Positions 1-11,470 of a stretch of DNA of 64,000 nucleotides are shown here, piece after piece. The stretch spans positions 124,001-188,000 of the forward strand of contig JAKSZP010009235.1 of assembly GCA_022478985.1 (NCBI GenBank). Direction: 5' to 3'. The position numbers and the translations under genes were made by a program. The notes under the pieces were generated by a model. That model saw nothing but the letters and a program-made list of their open reading frames with translations. It was not told the origin of the DNA and did not search any database. The first letter of the stretch is position 1; each line of letters begins with the position of its first letter. The DNA comes from Massospora cicadina. Its lineage: Eukaryota > Entomophthoromycota > Entomophthoromycetes > Entomophthorales > Entomophthoraceae.

Positions 1-1559
1 ATCTGGCAACCAACACCAAAGCTATCATTCTCAGTACCAGAGCCTTGATTAAAAGATCATAAACTGAAGGTATCTCAAAGCTTCATTGTCAAACCGTGGC
101 AATATATAATATAATTTACCTAAACAGAGACTGAAATCCCTTCTGTTGATGAGTATAAAAGGAATCATTTCTCTTCTACAATCGCCAGTTTCATTATTTA
201 TAAGCTCATTTAAATATTATTATTTATATTCTGTTTGACATTTTTCAGCCTTAAATTCCAGCTATGATAAAAACTAGCAGCGCATCCAATGCTGCTTAAT
301 TAGCTCTCATCCTAGAGCCCTAGCAACTGGCGTTTCTAATGCTCTGTGTGGGTCTGTTCCTTCCTAGAAACCTAACCTAATTCCAAAAAATAAGTGCAGT
401 TCGCCAATATTTGATTCTAGACTCTACTGTAAGTTGGGCGCGGGCATGAGCATGCCTAACCCAACAATCTTGTCTTGCACCTGATTATGTGTACTATGAC
501 ACTCTTGCAAATACTACCATCCCACAAACTACTCCACTATCAGTAATAAATACTATAGTGTTTTTTTTTTAAATTTAATAAAGTCTAATTTTAAGAACTG
601 GGGTTTTAAGTGTTTTTTTTCTAAGTTTCAAAAATCATACAGATTACCTCTAGCTAATGTGAAAGCTTACCTACGCCAAGAAATATGACGCCGCCATGAA
701 GTTATAACACCATCCACATAAATGAAACCATAAAACCTTTTAAAAAACATACATATAATCCAAACCACTTGGCAAAATAGATGGATTTATTAAATAATCC
801 TAATATTATCCATATCAGCAAAAATATACTAATACCATTATTTACATATTATTTTTTTATATTTTTTATATTTTTATATAATAAAATTTTAAATATACAG
901 CTTCTAGGTGCATACAGACCTCTTCCAGCTGCCTATATTAATTTTTTAAAGCTCTTATGTAATAGTATTGGCTAGGTAAAGCACAAACACACACTTCAAC
1001 TTACTATTATATAAACTGAATTTGTAATATTCTTGTCTCCTATACTAATACTGATATATATCATGTTTATCTTTTTAAAAAAATATAAAATTGATATAAA
1101 TCACTAAAGGCAATTAATATGCCTTTTAGGTAACAGATATGTTTTTTTCAGTTAATATGGTGTTAAAGGATTAAAGCAACTAAGTGCAAACATTAAAAAT
1201 ATATAGGTTGTTGGTTTTTCCATGCGGCAGGTGGTTATTCTGAATAACACAGTATTTTAATATAAAACATTTTTTAATATAACGGCCATAATATGTTATG
1301 TATGATCAAATGTGAAATAAAATAAATCCATATTGACTATTTAGATGATTGACACCCACTTAGCGCGTTATAAATTTATTGATGCCTCTTTTAATCTTGT
1401 TGTTAAATTTTAAGGATTTATATTGAACTAAAGTCAACTCAAATTTTGCATTTTTCATCTGTAGATAGGTCAAATGTGTAGACAAGTCCGAGATATCTGA
1501 TGATCATTTTTCTGTAATATTCCATTACCACAAAGAAAACTTGAAATTAACGTATAATT
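1..1559. other. AT-rich stretch, probably decayed downstream pol of E0
   Basis: No gene can be supported here. The sequence is strongly AT-rich with many homopolymer runs, and the only ORF above 60 codons (781-975, plus) is a low-complexity Ile/Leu/Phe string without a domain. Because the minus-strand RT of E0 ends at about 1560 and its RNase H and integrase should follow toward lower coordinates, this stretch is probably their eroded remains, but I could not recognise a motif. That assignment rests on position only. Confidence 0.35.
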
Positions 1560-2083
1560 GATATCTGTTCCATGGTCATTATTGCTAAGATCTCGCCTTC
1601 ACACAGTTCAATTTCATTAAGGTTAGTTTGTTCCCAAGGAGCTCTAGTTTCTTATTTATATATAAACTCCTGCTTCATTTAAAATCGAGAATAATTCTTA
1701 TAATTTTGTAAAATTCTATAAGGTTTGAGTAGGTCCTGGAAGATGTGACTAAACATGGTTTTTTCATCCATGTAAACTAGAACATACACTATTTTTGGTT
1801 TTGAGATTTAGTTCATATCTTATTGAAAAGTTGCAGGAGCAATACAAAGATCTTGAGGCATTCTCATAGGCTTTAACAAATCCTAAAAACTGATCAGGGC
1901 TTACTTCCCATAATCCTATGAAAAAACTTCATCTCTAATAGTCAATAGCCAGGACCATTGCCAAGAAGTACTTAAAGCTTTCTAAGCGTTTCAAGTAGTG
2001 AAAGTAATTTTTAATCTAGGGAGCAGATATGAGTCTTTTTTAGTAACATCATTCAGGTAAGTGTAATCTATCACCACTGTTAG
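1560..2083 (-). pseudogene. E0 reverse transcriptase, C-terminal part (split by E2)
   Basis: This is the second half of a Ty3/gypsy RT on the minus strand. Reading downward from about 2077 it gives VVIDYTYLNDVTKKDSYLLP, the family's fingers/palm motif (usually VVDYRxLNxVTKKDxYPLPR). Around 1860-1820 comes MPQDLCIAPATFQ, matching the usual MPxGLCNAPATFQ. Next is VLVYMDEKTMF where YLDDI(L/I)VFS is expected, so the second catalytic Asp is changed to Glu. Several stops and frame changes make it inactive. The N-terminal part of the same RT lies 18 kb away at 20228 and above, beyond the inserted E2. The two ends fall into one frame if E2 and one target-site copy are left out. Confidence 0.72.
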
Positions 2084-2838
2084 TCTTCTAATTTTGTTAC
2101 TCAATGGTGCGGTGCCCAAAATCCCATCAGTCAATACTTGAAGAAGCCTAAGACTTATGACAAGTATTTTATATATTTTTGAGGGTGCCAAGTCACGCTT
2201 AGGCTCCATCAGCTAGAGTATACATTCTATGGTAATTATAAAGAAAGGATTTATTGAAGTCAAATACCAAAAGAGAAATATATAAACGTAATTTTATTTT
2301 TTTAAAGAGTAGGGGTTTTTTAAGTTACACTTAAAAATATAAACCACATAAGTAAAAAGAATAATAAAATTAATAGAGGGGTAAATCTGAATGGGAGGCT
2401 CTTGGTCAGGAGATGATTTTCAGTTTGTACAATGCCTTTGTAGCATATTTTGATTGGGCGAAAAAGGTTTGTTGATTGTATTAAGTCATATGAGCGTTGG
2501 TATCACTTAGGTCAATTATTAAGCATATTCTAATTCTTACCCCTTTTGCATGTTTGCCTTAATTTACTGCCCCATGTACCACCTAATTATGATCGCCTGA
2601 TATATATATGATCCTTCGTTTTGATTAGGCAGGATTTCATCTCAGGTACTCTTGGCTTGAATTGGCCCATTGGAATTTTACAGGTATTGAGTCAAGTCTT
2701 ACTGACTATTGGTTTTCCATATGATCAATCAATGTGATTTCTTAAATCTCATTCCTGGTTCAGGCCGTTAATTCTCTTGAGGGATCCAAATTAATGATAT
2801 TCTTCCCATCATGTCCAATATCCCTTTATCTGATATCA
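2084..2838 (-). repeat. E2 3' LTR
   Basis: This stretch aligns end to end with 19469-20222. Strong shared blocks include TTAGGCAGGATTTCATCTCA (near 2624) and TTCTTCCCATCATGTCCAAT (near 2801). On the minus strand it opens with TGATATCAG directly after a purine-rich tract and closes near 2084 with AGAAGA. The expected terminal CA is not visible at 2084; an alternative end at 2078 gives ACA but no matching target duplication. It lies directly against the split E0 reverse transcriptase. Confidence 0.75.
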
Positions 2839-2846
2839 CCTCCTTC
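2839..2846 (-). promoter_or_regulatory. E2 polypurine tract
   Basis: The minus strand reads GAAGGAGG immediately before the TG that opens the 3' LTR. This is the expected place and composition for the RNase H-resistant primer of plus-strand DNA synthesis. Confidence 0.6.
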
Positions 2847-2849
2847 AAG

Positions 2850-3885
2850 AATATTAGCAGGGGAATACTAACTTAAGAACCAGCTATGCATGCGGTTGAT
2901 AGTTACTCTAGTTTTTAAAGAATTTTTTGAGTGTTTGTCCAACAATCTTTAGGTTATAGCGTATGGCCCATCCCAGATGAATCTAATTATTCTCCTTGGG
3001 GCACTATATGATTGTGACAGTATGGGGAAAAACTGTAAACTTAAAAATGAATAAAGAATGGCGGGATGCATTAGCTTCTTAGTCTTCTCTTTTACCAGTT
3101 TTAGCTATATTTTTTATTGCCTTTGATTGAAGTTGAAAGATCTTTTGGGCTAATGTTATTAGCACTTTCCCAGACTCTTTGGTACTATCACTTGTAACTT
3201 CCCAAGATAATAGAGCTGGGATGCCAGATTTTCTTCTGTATAAGGCCTTAAATGTTGACAAATTGATAATATGATGGAAACTTATCTTTAAGCCATCAAT
3301 GAACTTGGGAGACATTGGTCCCAGTGCAATGAAATGGTGGTTGCCATATTGCATAATATTGAAACTAACATCCCATTTTCTATTTCTAAATTACCATTAG
3401 ATGCTTGGATGCAGGGCCAAAAAACAGTTGTTGAATTCCCATTAATTTAGCTAAGATTCTCACAAAAATTAGTAAAATTTTTCCTATTGTCACATAGCAG
3501 TACTTTTAGGCAACCATGCCTAGTAGATATTATTTGGTATAAAAATTCAGTGGTAGCCCTTGTATTATGCACGAGAATGTCAGTTTCTTTGATCAACTTT
3601 AAAAATTATAAATCCCTACAAGGGTGTATCAAATTTCCTTTACTATATTCAGTTAGTGGACCTACAACGTCTATACTGATGGTATGAAATGGCTGCTCAG
3701 GTGTCATTGGCTGATAATTGTACTTGATCTTATGCAGCGTTTTTTTACAATATATGCAAACATCTAAGACTTCTACTTCAAAGTCCAGTATTCCTCCCCA
3801 ATATAATTGATTCTTGATCCATTTGTACCTTTTTCTGTCTCCTCCATGTCCTAAAGTCTTGTGGGCTTCCATTATCACCATACTG
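2850..3885 (-). pseudogene. E2 integrase (decayed)
   Basis: The minus strand carries a Ty3/gypsy integrase. The N-terminal zinc-binding part is at about 3881-3740: AHKTLGHGG, then YWGG, then CIYCKK, i.e. the H-H-C-C arrangement. The start of the catalytic core follows with the ISIDVVGPLT string (first Asp) near 3690-3650. Downstream, 3354-3079 reads ALYRRKSGIPALL, matching the LLYGRKPxLP string after the core, and a Lys-rich tail. Parts between 3606 and 3360 are frameshifted. Short ORFs on the opposite strand are shadows of this gene. Confidence 0.72.
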
Positions 3886-4600
3886 TTCCAAAGGTCGCAA
3901 GTAAGTTATCCAGTCAGTTCTGACTTCAATGCTTAGTAATTCATTAGGAACTTTCATATTTTGAGCAAGTTGCTTTAATATCTTTTGAATTGGCTTATCT
4001 TCGTCCTTTGAAATGCCTAGCGTCATGAGTAGGTTGTGTAAACATTTGGTTTCACTATTATCTAAATGTAGTAGGGTCAATCTGATCAGTCCATCTATGC
4101 TTATGTGCTTTGTTCCAGCTCGATGGATTATGTTCATGCCATAGTGTTGAAGTTTGAGGGTCCATTGGGATAACCTTCCTGTAAGATCTTTCATGTTTTG
4201 CAGCCACTCTGTATAAATGTTGTCCTGTGACAACTATAAAGTTTATACCATACAAGAAGGTCCAAAATGATTCACTGCAAGTAGTACAGCTAGGCATTGA
4301 TTCTGTGACACTGTAATTTCGTTCAGATTTAAAAAATGTTTAACTGTAATAAAACCTGTAATGTCAATGCCTTCCTCATCTAGTTGTTAGAGAATGGCTC
4401 CTATGGCTAAGTTGGAGGCATCTAAACAGGACGAATGGCCTTCAAAGGTATTGATGTCATAAAATTGGACACTCTTCAAATAATCCTTTAGGGTCACGAA
4501 TGCAGTTCTTTGCTCAACTCCTAAAATGAAAGGGGTAATTTGGCAAGCAAATAACAAAGCGTCTTTGTGATTTGAGAGATATTAGGGGATAAACTGATGA
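3886..4600 (-). pseudogene. E2 RNase H domain (decayed)
   Basis: Reading down the minus strand from about 4233, WLQNMKDLTGRLSQWTLKLQ is followed by HYGMNIIHRAGTKH and then ISIDGLIRL. These match the end of the Ty3/gypsy RNase H, where the usual strings are WLxNLKxPxGRLxRWxLxLQ, IxHRxGxxHxNAD and GLSR; the Asn of NAD is replaced. The domain links to the integrase H-H-C-C region in one frame for about 150 codons (4233-3781), so this is one of the less damaged parts of E2. Confidence 0.72.
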
Positions 4601-5450
4601 TATTATCCCATCATTCTTAAGTATACTTTTATATCTCATAGACTCGTCAGCTCAGGCTTCTTGAAGATTGCTTCAACCTTATCAACAAGCGTTGTATTTC
4701 TTCCCACGATTTAATATGTCCTAAAAATCCCAGTTCCTACTGGAAAAGGTACACTTCTCAGGACTTAGTATGATATGGTTTTCACTTAGTCAATTCAAAA
4801 CTGAATTGAGATGTCCAGATGATTAAAAAGTTTTATAAGAACATCTATATGTCAACTAAATATATGACCACACAGCTTAGTTTGATATTTTGCATGATGT
4901 GATCCTCCGCCTGATTAAAATGAGACTGGGAGCATTTCAGAATCCCTGAGGAAGAGGGTAGGTTGAAATAATTCTTCTGTGCATATCAACGCGCGTTTTT
5001 ATTGGGCCTCAGGTGACAAATCCATCTGTCAATAGCCACTGTCAAAGTCCATAGTGGAGAATTAATTTGAGCAAGAAAGTCAGGCCAGAGCATTTTTAAT
5101 TGTGAAATCAGGTAACTGTCCTTCTTAAAGAGGCTGTTGAGCTTCCTATAATCCTACACTAATCTGTGACTACTATTCTTTTTCTTTATAAGTACCGGAG
5201 GATGACCACGGACTTTGTGATGGAACAATTTAGCTCACCAAAAATTATTTGAGCTCAGTCATCATGTTTTGCTCCTCCACCTTTTACTTTCTATATGGGT
5301 TTGATCATATTATGGTTATTTCTCTTGCGTCATTACTATGTGCCCAGTCTTTCATGTATCCATAGTTGACATCTGATGTGGAGAAAATAACTTGCTAATA
5401 TTCAAGTAGTTGATTTACTTTCTTAAGTTCCTCCTCATTATAAATTAATA
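4600..5450 (-). pseudogene. E2 reverse transcriptase (decayed)
   Basis: Minus-strand RT fragments: near 5220-5120 HPPVLIKKKNSSHRLV, then a stop, DYRKLNSLFKKDSYLI, which equals the SPVLxVKKKDGxxRxVxDYRxLNxxTKKDxYPL block. Near 4880-4850 VVIYLVDI replaces VxVYLDDI, so one of the two catalytic aspartates is lost to Val. Frames change several times between these blocks. RNase H follows downstream and the protease lies upstream. Confidence 0.65.
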
Positions 5451-6093
5451 AATAATTGTATTAAAATATAGCCCAAATTAAATTATTGGTGGGTAGCCAA
5501 AATCAAGGTGAGTATAACAAAATTTAACTTCAATTTCACCAATGGGAAATAATTGACCTTTACCAATTGTTTGAGTTTTTATTGTCTAAGATATTTTTGT
5601 TGGTTAGTTTTCCAAGTAATATTAAATAGGCCACTAAGAAGATAATTTGAGGACTACTGGTAAAACTCTTGGTTCAAATCTAATGACTCCATCTACAAAA
5701 ATGATATTCAGCAAGCAGTATGGGGTTATACGCAGGGTTATGTTAGTGGAATCCACTCTTTGCTCTCCTGGTTTAATTTTTGTCTCATTTGCGGCTTAGA
5801 ATGATATGCCTTCTTCTTCATCTATTGAGTTGGGGAGTTTTTTTGTACTTTTTCCAGTAGTATAATAACTAAGAGGTTAAGCAAAAACAGGTAATTCAAC
5901 CAGGCAAGAGTATTCCTTCTTACTGGAGCCTTTATTATCCAGTACTATGGGAACCTCTTTTTTGAGGATTGATAAAAAACCTCCTTTTAGGATGATGACT
6001 CTTTCATATTTGATAATAAACTGCGTCCTGATAAGTATATCATACTGGCTATATTCCAGGGCAGCTACAAAGGTGAAAAAACAAACTTGCTAA
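5450..6093 (-). pseudogene. E2 protease C-terminal part and linker (decayed)
   Basis: The minus strand from about 6085 reads ALEYSQYDILIRTQFIIKYE and then a Lys/Gly-rich stretch. YDILIxTQF is the late motif of retroviral-type aspartic proteases in this Ty3/gypsy group (YDLLIGxxF). The catalytic DTGA/DSGA motif that should sit about 50-60 residues upstream is missing, because the block at about 6102-7402 interrupts exactly there. The remainder toward 5450 is the linker to RT with frameshifts. Confidence 0.55.
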
Positions 6094-6101
6094 CTAAAAT
6101 T

Positions 6102-7402
6102 GGCAGAAAATGAATGTATGTCAGGCAGATAACAAGTAAGTATTAGACCAGCCTGCCAGCCTAGGTGCCAGAGCACCCAAACGGCAAACCAGAATGCTAA
6201 AGTCACCGCTGCTGGTATGACGGATATGAAACTAGAAAAAAATTTCACTAATAACTGCCAGTGAGCCAGAATCTCATACAGGCACATAAATGAATACCAT
6301 TCAAATATGGCCATCAACTCCAAGGGGTGTGTGAGTGTCAGCGGAAAAGGCGGTTTATTTTTGAACATTAAAACTAAATTTTAAGGAAGGTTTTTTAATG
6401 GGAAATATAAGGAAGAAAAATTGACTAACAATTTTCTCAGTGCAATGTAACTGATTAAATAGTGGTCAATTGGAAAGGAAACAAGCCATGATTTGGTCCC
6501 TCAAATTTTGACCTAACTGGCGAATTAATTGGGAATGGGGGCAGATAAGTTCACTGGGAACCAACATTGAAGGAGTTAGCGGCAGGCTGAGTCGCTGTTA
6601 GTTCAACTTTAAACGCCTGAACTGAGAATTGGCTGCGTTTCCAGCAGTTGGTGTGACAGCATCAAGCCCAATGAGCAATGGTAATCCCCCAAAGCCACCC
6701 CACATAGGGGCGGTCCCAAATTGGTTAGGAACGGGATTGGGATGCCCATCCTGCCCATTCCCAGTCGCTGGGTTGTTTGTTCATTCAAAAGCGTTACATT
6801 GGCCGCAACACCCAATTGGCTGAAAGTGAGTTTCAAACTATTGTCAATGGTGTCCAATACTGCAACCTGCATGTCAGGAATCATCCCCACCAATTTTGGG
6901 AGGGGGTTAATTTTGATGATCAAGGTGTTGACTGAATCTAACTGTCTGCAATTCCAGCTGATGGGTCAATCTTTATTCCTTTTCGAGTATTTAGATCCCA
7001 ATCATCAGGCTTGTTTCCACTTGTTTAGGACTGATCGACTTCATTTCAGAAAATTTGGTGCGAATTTCCCTGATCAGTCATACAAGTTTGGGAGAGGTGA
7101 ATGTGGGCACCGGGGGAGGGATCTGAAGAGGGAAAGCTGTTACCCAGCGCTCATCTACCATGTGGGCGAGATCACCCTGGGGTGACAAGGGGTACAGCCA
7201 CCCTCTTTGCAGCCTTTTTGCTTGGAAATGGGACGAGGGCCAAATTGACACACAGGGGATGTTCCCCTGGACTTACAATGTGCATCTATTGTCCTGGTGC
7301 TGTTCAGACTGGCGGTGCTATACTATTGAATGTAATCAAGGTTTGTAAGAGCATAATCTCCTTGATGAGATATGGCAAGACAACAATGATAGGGGAACAT
7401 AT
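6102..7402 (-). other. GC-richer block with membrane-protein-like ORFs inside E2
   Basis: This block reads as visibly richer in GC and CC/GG pairs than its surroundings and interrupts the E2 protease. Minus ORF 6923-6609 contains an amphipathic stretch (VLDTIDNSLKLTFSQLGVA), an N-V-T glycosylation sequon, and then MGIPIPFLTNL. Minus ORF 6368-6090 contains a long hydrophobic segment (VIPAAVTLAFWFAVWVLW), a credible membrane span. Upstream, near 7080-6950, there is more charged, helix-like sequence in other frames. The layout recalls the minus ORFs at 39.4-41.3 kb, which have xGIPFP and a membrane span. CTAAAATT occurs at 6094-6101 and 7403-7410 and could be the target duplication. Function is unknown; an envelope-like remnant is a guess. 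Confidence 0.4.
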
Positions 7403-7410
7403 CTAAAATT

Positions 7411-8977
7411 TTCATAACTCAGACCTTCTGAATCACCACATTTGCTTTAGTAACGGTTACTCTAAACTTTGGCAGGAGGGCTACACATCTTTAAGTGAAC
7501 TTTGCATTGAGCTTTATTCACAGTCTTTAGATACTTCTTCTTTTTCTCCAGTGACTGAGCTTTTCAAGATTGGCAATATTAACAGGACAAGGTATTGATC
7601 AACATCAATATCCATATCAATTATCTTAGGGCTATTGATAACCTGACTGAGGTAGGTGTCTTCTAAGACTTGGGCGTCATCTTTATTTTCAACGTTCAAG
7701 TAAACCATAATAATAAGCCCAGCGTTTCCTAAATATAATAACCTGTGTCCTCATAACCCCTTCAGAGTCATCAATAGAATTATTCTTAATGCATGCTAGA
7801 TGTGTAATTGACATTATTTTTCTTTCAAGTACTTTAGGGCATTAGGCTTTAAAGGTACCTGCGCCTAAAACAGTCGCCACTTTCCCATCTTGGAAAGGCC
7901 AGCGTTGTCTTTAAACACATATCTTTGGTATGGTGTTCTAGCTATAGTTACACTTGGTTTCTCCTCCTTTAGGCTTAGCTTCCTTCATAGTATAAACTCT
8001 GGGTTTTTTTATAAGCTTTTAAGAGGTCTCTGATTTGTGTATATAAACCACACTGAAAAGGGCTTCTTTAATGTCTAAAGCAGTGTTGAAGCTTTGTATG
8101 ACACATATGATGTGCATGGCTAGGTCGAGGTTACTATGGAACCAGTAATGATAGCAGCTACAGCAACACCCAATTAAAGCCTCTTCGATTGAAATAGCAT
8201 TTTTCCTCAATATAGAAGTGATCCGCTTATTTGACCAGGGTTTTATTTTGGTGCAGCGCAATTCTCATGAAGGCATGTTTCTTCATAATCATGCTTTTCA
8301 TGGAGCTGAATTCTTTAATGAGTTCTTCCTCCACTTCTCATCAGGTGTGCACATTGTTCATATGAGGTACAAGAACCTCTTGAGCCATATACCTAGATCA
8401 AACTGTAAATTATGCTTTACAGTTTAATGATCGGTTGCACTTCAATTGCAGCTTCATGAAAGTAAAGAAAAGATTGATAGGCTCACCACATGTGTATATT
8501 TTGACCTTGAAAGTAGTTTAAAGGCAGTGGCCTCCAATCCTGTGATGAAGTATAAACGGAAAGCCTTATTTTAAGCTTTTTTTGTTTTGAGTGTCACTCT
8601 ATTTAACTTGATACAAGATTGAACATATTTAATCCTTTTGGGGAATTCTATGGTGCTCTAATTCCTTCAGGGTAGTCTAGGGTTAATATCCAGCAGTTGA
8701 TTCTTCTTTAAAGGTCAACTTTATCATCCTTAAGTTTTTAACATTAATTCCAGATCATTTTTTGTTGGCGAGCAGATAAGCAATAGGTTTACAAAAGCTT
8801 GTTTGCATCTTCAATTACTCCAATGTGCCAATTCAAGGCCTACATCATCTATCTGCAATTAACGCTCTGAGGAGGATTTTCAGTCTTGCCTTACAGATCT
8901 TCTGTGATAGTGTTACAGCGTTGCTCAGCGTCATTGAGGCAATATAGATTTTCAATATTTTCTTAACTAGGTAATTT
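7411..8977 (-). pseudogene. E2 gag C-terminal half and start of protease (decayed)
   Basis: Minus-strand coding remains continue the E2 gag that starts at 19.4 kb, interrupted by G1 at 8978. Just after the break, NIENLYCLNDAEQRCNTITE is readable. The region 7708-7514 (MVYLNVENKDDAQVLEDTYL and on) matches in position the acidic stretch between nucleocapsid and protease of G1 and G6. Close to 7440-7411 a hydrophobic run ending in KILD precedes the break and may be the strand before the catalytic Asp of the protease. No intact CCHC knuckle was found. The frame is broken many times. Confidence 0.45.
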
Positions 8978-8982
8978 GCCTC
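8978..8982 (+). repeat. G1 target-site duplication, left copy (GCCTC)
   Basis: GCCTC lies directly before the first base of the G1 5' LTR and recurs at 18488-18492 directly after the 3' LTR. A 5-bp duplication is the standard footprint of a Ty3/gypsy integrase. Confidence 0.88.
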
Positions 8983-10154
8983 TGTTGGGATTTTTGCCCA
9001 TATTCCCAACTGACTAGATTACCAGGGGTCGCTAGGGGGAAATTCCTAAAGTGAAGTGATTTAAATATTGGTTGACCCTGATTTTGAGATAACGATATTT
9101 TTGGGATTTTAGGTAATTTACCTGGTTCAGATATATCATGGATCAATCCAGGTGAATGCTTAAGATCTCATTAGGAAGAGTTGTCAACAAAAATGAGGGG
9201 CATCTGATAATTGATCAATGGTTAACTAACAGGTGTACTGATTGGGATTGGTCAAGTTTCATCACTAACCAATTGGGAATCAAGAATCAAGTTGCAAGGC
9301 GAGTGATGCCACCTGAAACTTTTGAATCAATCAGTTGGTTCATGACATGCCCTTGATGGGTAACAGTCCCATTACATAAGCAGGTCGCTTGCCAAATATG
9401 GTTGGTTCGCTGGGATCAAAAGGAAGATGTTAGGGACACGTTTTCTGACTCTTTCTGTTTAAGGTCTCAAGGATGTCCAATAAAAGAATCCTAGCCAGGA
9501 TGGAGAAGACCATCACTGATGAGATGACGATGGGTATTTCAATGTCAACGGCTGCCATTTCTTCAATGAGGTGCCAACTGAGGGTTGGGCGCCTAATCTT
9601 CACTATAAAATCCCCTAAGAAATCACTTAATAAAAAACAATTAATTACCAAAGTATTATCATTATATACTTTAGCAGAATTCATTTATATTTATATTCTT
9701 CTTCAAAGAAATTATTGCTGTGTGCTTTAATTGGATTCTCTTGAGGATAAAGAGTAAGGATCTGAGCGTGGATCCAGAGAAGAGAAGCTGAGCTGAATTG
9801 GGGATTGCTACCAACTGTGTATTACAAGAGAGAAGCTGTAAATAAGGATCTGAGCGTATATCAAGATAGGCGGTATAAGGGAATGATCCCTATTGAGGAC
9901 ATCTTAAGTATTTTGAGGAGAAATACTGGTCAAGCGTTTGACCCAATACTAGTGCTTTATTCAACTACAGATAATAGTCTTCATACTATTATTAATTAAC
10001 TATTTATTTTTTTAGTACTAGATGGTCCCAACCCTTATTTAACTATATATTATTATCAGACAACGCAGAGAATTGCACAACACCAAACCTGTGCAGCTAG
10101 TCAATTTAGGGGTTGCCACCCATGAACAAAAAATGAAAGCTGTGAATTTTAACA
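8983..10154 (+). repeat. G1 5' LTR (carries mini-insertion A)
   Basis: It starts TGTTGGGATTTTTGCCC and ends ATTTTAACA. It aligns throughout with 17387-18487 and, less closely, with the G6 LTR at 57782-58921. A TATA-like TATAAAA sequence is near 9604 and an AATAAAA polyadenylation-type hexamer near 9629. It is longer than the 3' copy partly because of a 35-bp insertion plus one 8-bp target copy at 10004-10046, which is absent from both other LTRs. Confidence 0.87.
10004..10038 (-). mobile_element. Mini-insertion A (short A-tailed insertion in G1 5' LTR)
   Basis: This is a 35-bp insertion. On the minus strand it carries the core GGGACCATCTAGTAC, then TA and a run of seven A. It is flanked by TTAACTAT at 9996-10003 and 10039-10046. 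The sister LTR at 18361-18400 and the G6 LTR have the uninterrupted site, so the insertion came after G1. Two further copies are at 20312 and 22756. An A-run at one end plus a target duplication is what a severely 5'-truncated LINE/SINE copy leaves. Confidence 0.75.
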
Positions 10155-10156
10155 AT

Positions 10157-10174
10157 TGGTGCTCGCTACAGTGG
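10157..10174 (+). promoter_or_regulatory. G1 primer-binding site
   Basis: TGGTGCTCGCTACAGTGG begins two bases after the 5' LTR. Its complement ends in CCA, as expected for a tRNA 3' end, and the same site with one to several changes follows the 5' LTRs of E2, G3, G4 and G6. The primer tRNA would have a 5' acceptor strand near GCTCRCT. I do not name it. Confidence 0.75.
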
Positions 10175-10201
10175 TGTAATTGAGTAAGATACTAGGACAC
10201 T

Positions 10202-11470
10202 ATTTCATACAAGGATGACTTAAGTAATCTCTGGATGGAGTTAGCAACCATCAACCTGAAAGCCTTGAATTCTGCAGATCATCAAGAATTTTCTGTTTTG
10301 GAGGATAGAATTACCAAGATTAAGGAAGGGGTCAAAAATGTCGCTATTTTTGGCAGTGAGTTACTAGGAAAAGTAACATCATTGAAGAAAAAGAAGGAGA
10401 TCTAGTTCAAGAAGGCTTATTCTTAAAATTTGAATGTGAAGTGGATTGTGTTTGTTTAAGAGCATTCAGTGCAGATATAGAGCGAACGATTAGGCAAGTT
10501 GAGGAGTTGAAGACTCACAAATTAAAATGTGAGCTATATGCGGTGACTGACACCAAAGAAAGAACTCCCTGGACTCCAGTAGGTAAGATGTATACCCCAA
10601 GAAATATGCCACCCACTTTCACAGCCATTTTAAGGATGACTCCAAAATTACTCCTTAAGTGAGCTGAGTAGCCAAACCAAAAGAGGAGGGTAGAGAAACC
10701 TCAGAGGAATTTAAAGTGACACCAAAAATACTTACTTTCCACTAGGATAACGGCCCTGCCTAATTCTAATTATTTAATATGACAATGTTCAGATACAGCA
10801 ATTGTCAAAGTCTTTGACGGTGATGAATTGCCTGGATACCAATTGTCAGAAATTAGCGTTGCCCCATCTAGAGGTGGACAGCTGATCATAATCAGAGGCT
10901 AAGGCAGCCTATATGAAGGAATTTGAAAGTCCCTTGTGCATGTCAAAGTGCAAGTAAGAATTTATGGGCATTCAATTCCAGAAGGATTAATCCTTACCAA
11001 GTTTCACCAGTCGTTTCTACCAAGAATCACAGATTTTGGTTGGAGCAAAAGTGCTGGATGATTTTTAATTTCAGATTGCACTACAAGCAGCCCTTCAGTC
11101 CTATCGTGATTTTCATTGGATGATGTCTTCCATGTTTGTGTTATAGATTACCACCTCTCAGATAATGGAACATTTAAAAATATTGGGAACTACCTTTGAT
11201 GCTCCAAATAGAAGTTTCAAATTAAATCCAGTACTAAATACAAATCCCATGAAGGGGACTAAGGGCGCTAAGGAGTTCAATAAGTGAACCGTGCCAGGAA
11301 ATAAGCCCAAAGAGTTTAAACAGATTAATAAGAAGGAAAAAGTATGTTACCAATGTGGAGGAAAAGGACATTTCGCTGTTCACTGCAAGAAACCTAAAGA
11401 TCAGATTAATGTGGTCCAAGGGAAAGATCCTAAACCCACACATGAATTGGGAAAAGGGCCCACAACCTAG
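10202..11470 (+). pseudogene. G1 gag (start codon lost, stops)
   Basis: Capsid/nucleocapsid polyprotein that would package the element RNA. Comparison with G6 puts the start at 10202-10204, where ATG has become ATT (ISYKDDLSNLWMELAT against MSYKDKICNMWTELAT in G6). A charged coiled-coil-like stretch follows (VLEDRITKIKEGVKNVAIF). Near 11341-11394 an intact CCHC knuckle is readable: VCYQCGGKGHFAVHCKK (C-X2-C-X4-H-X4-C). After it comes an acidic linker (EEIDISDLF near 11525) toward the protease. In-frame stops and at least three frame changes are present. Confidence 0.8.

Noticed and set aside
781..975. 64-codon plus ORF at the left edge
   Set aside because: Low-complexity AT-rich sequence; Ile/Leu/Phe/Tyr string without any domain or start context.
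2073..2077. ACCAC as target duplication of E2
   Set aside because: It does not match the bases after 20222; the GTTAG/CTTAG pair fits better and also restores the RT frame.
3487..3687. 66-codon plus ORF
   Set aside because: Opposite-strand shadow of the E2 integrase, whose motifs are on the minus strand.
6721..7185. 154-codon plus ORF in the GC-richer block
   Set aside because: Both strands are open here because AT-rich stops are rare in GC-richer sequence. The minus strand has the more protein-like features (amphipathic stretch, sequon, membrane span). I cannot fully exclude the plus strand.
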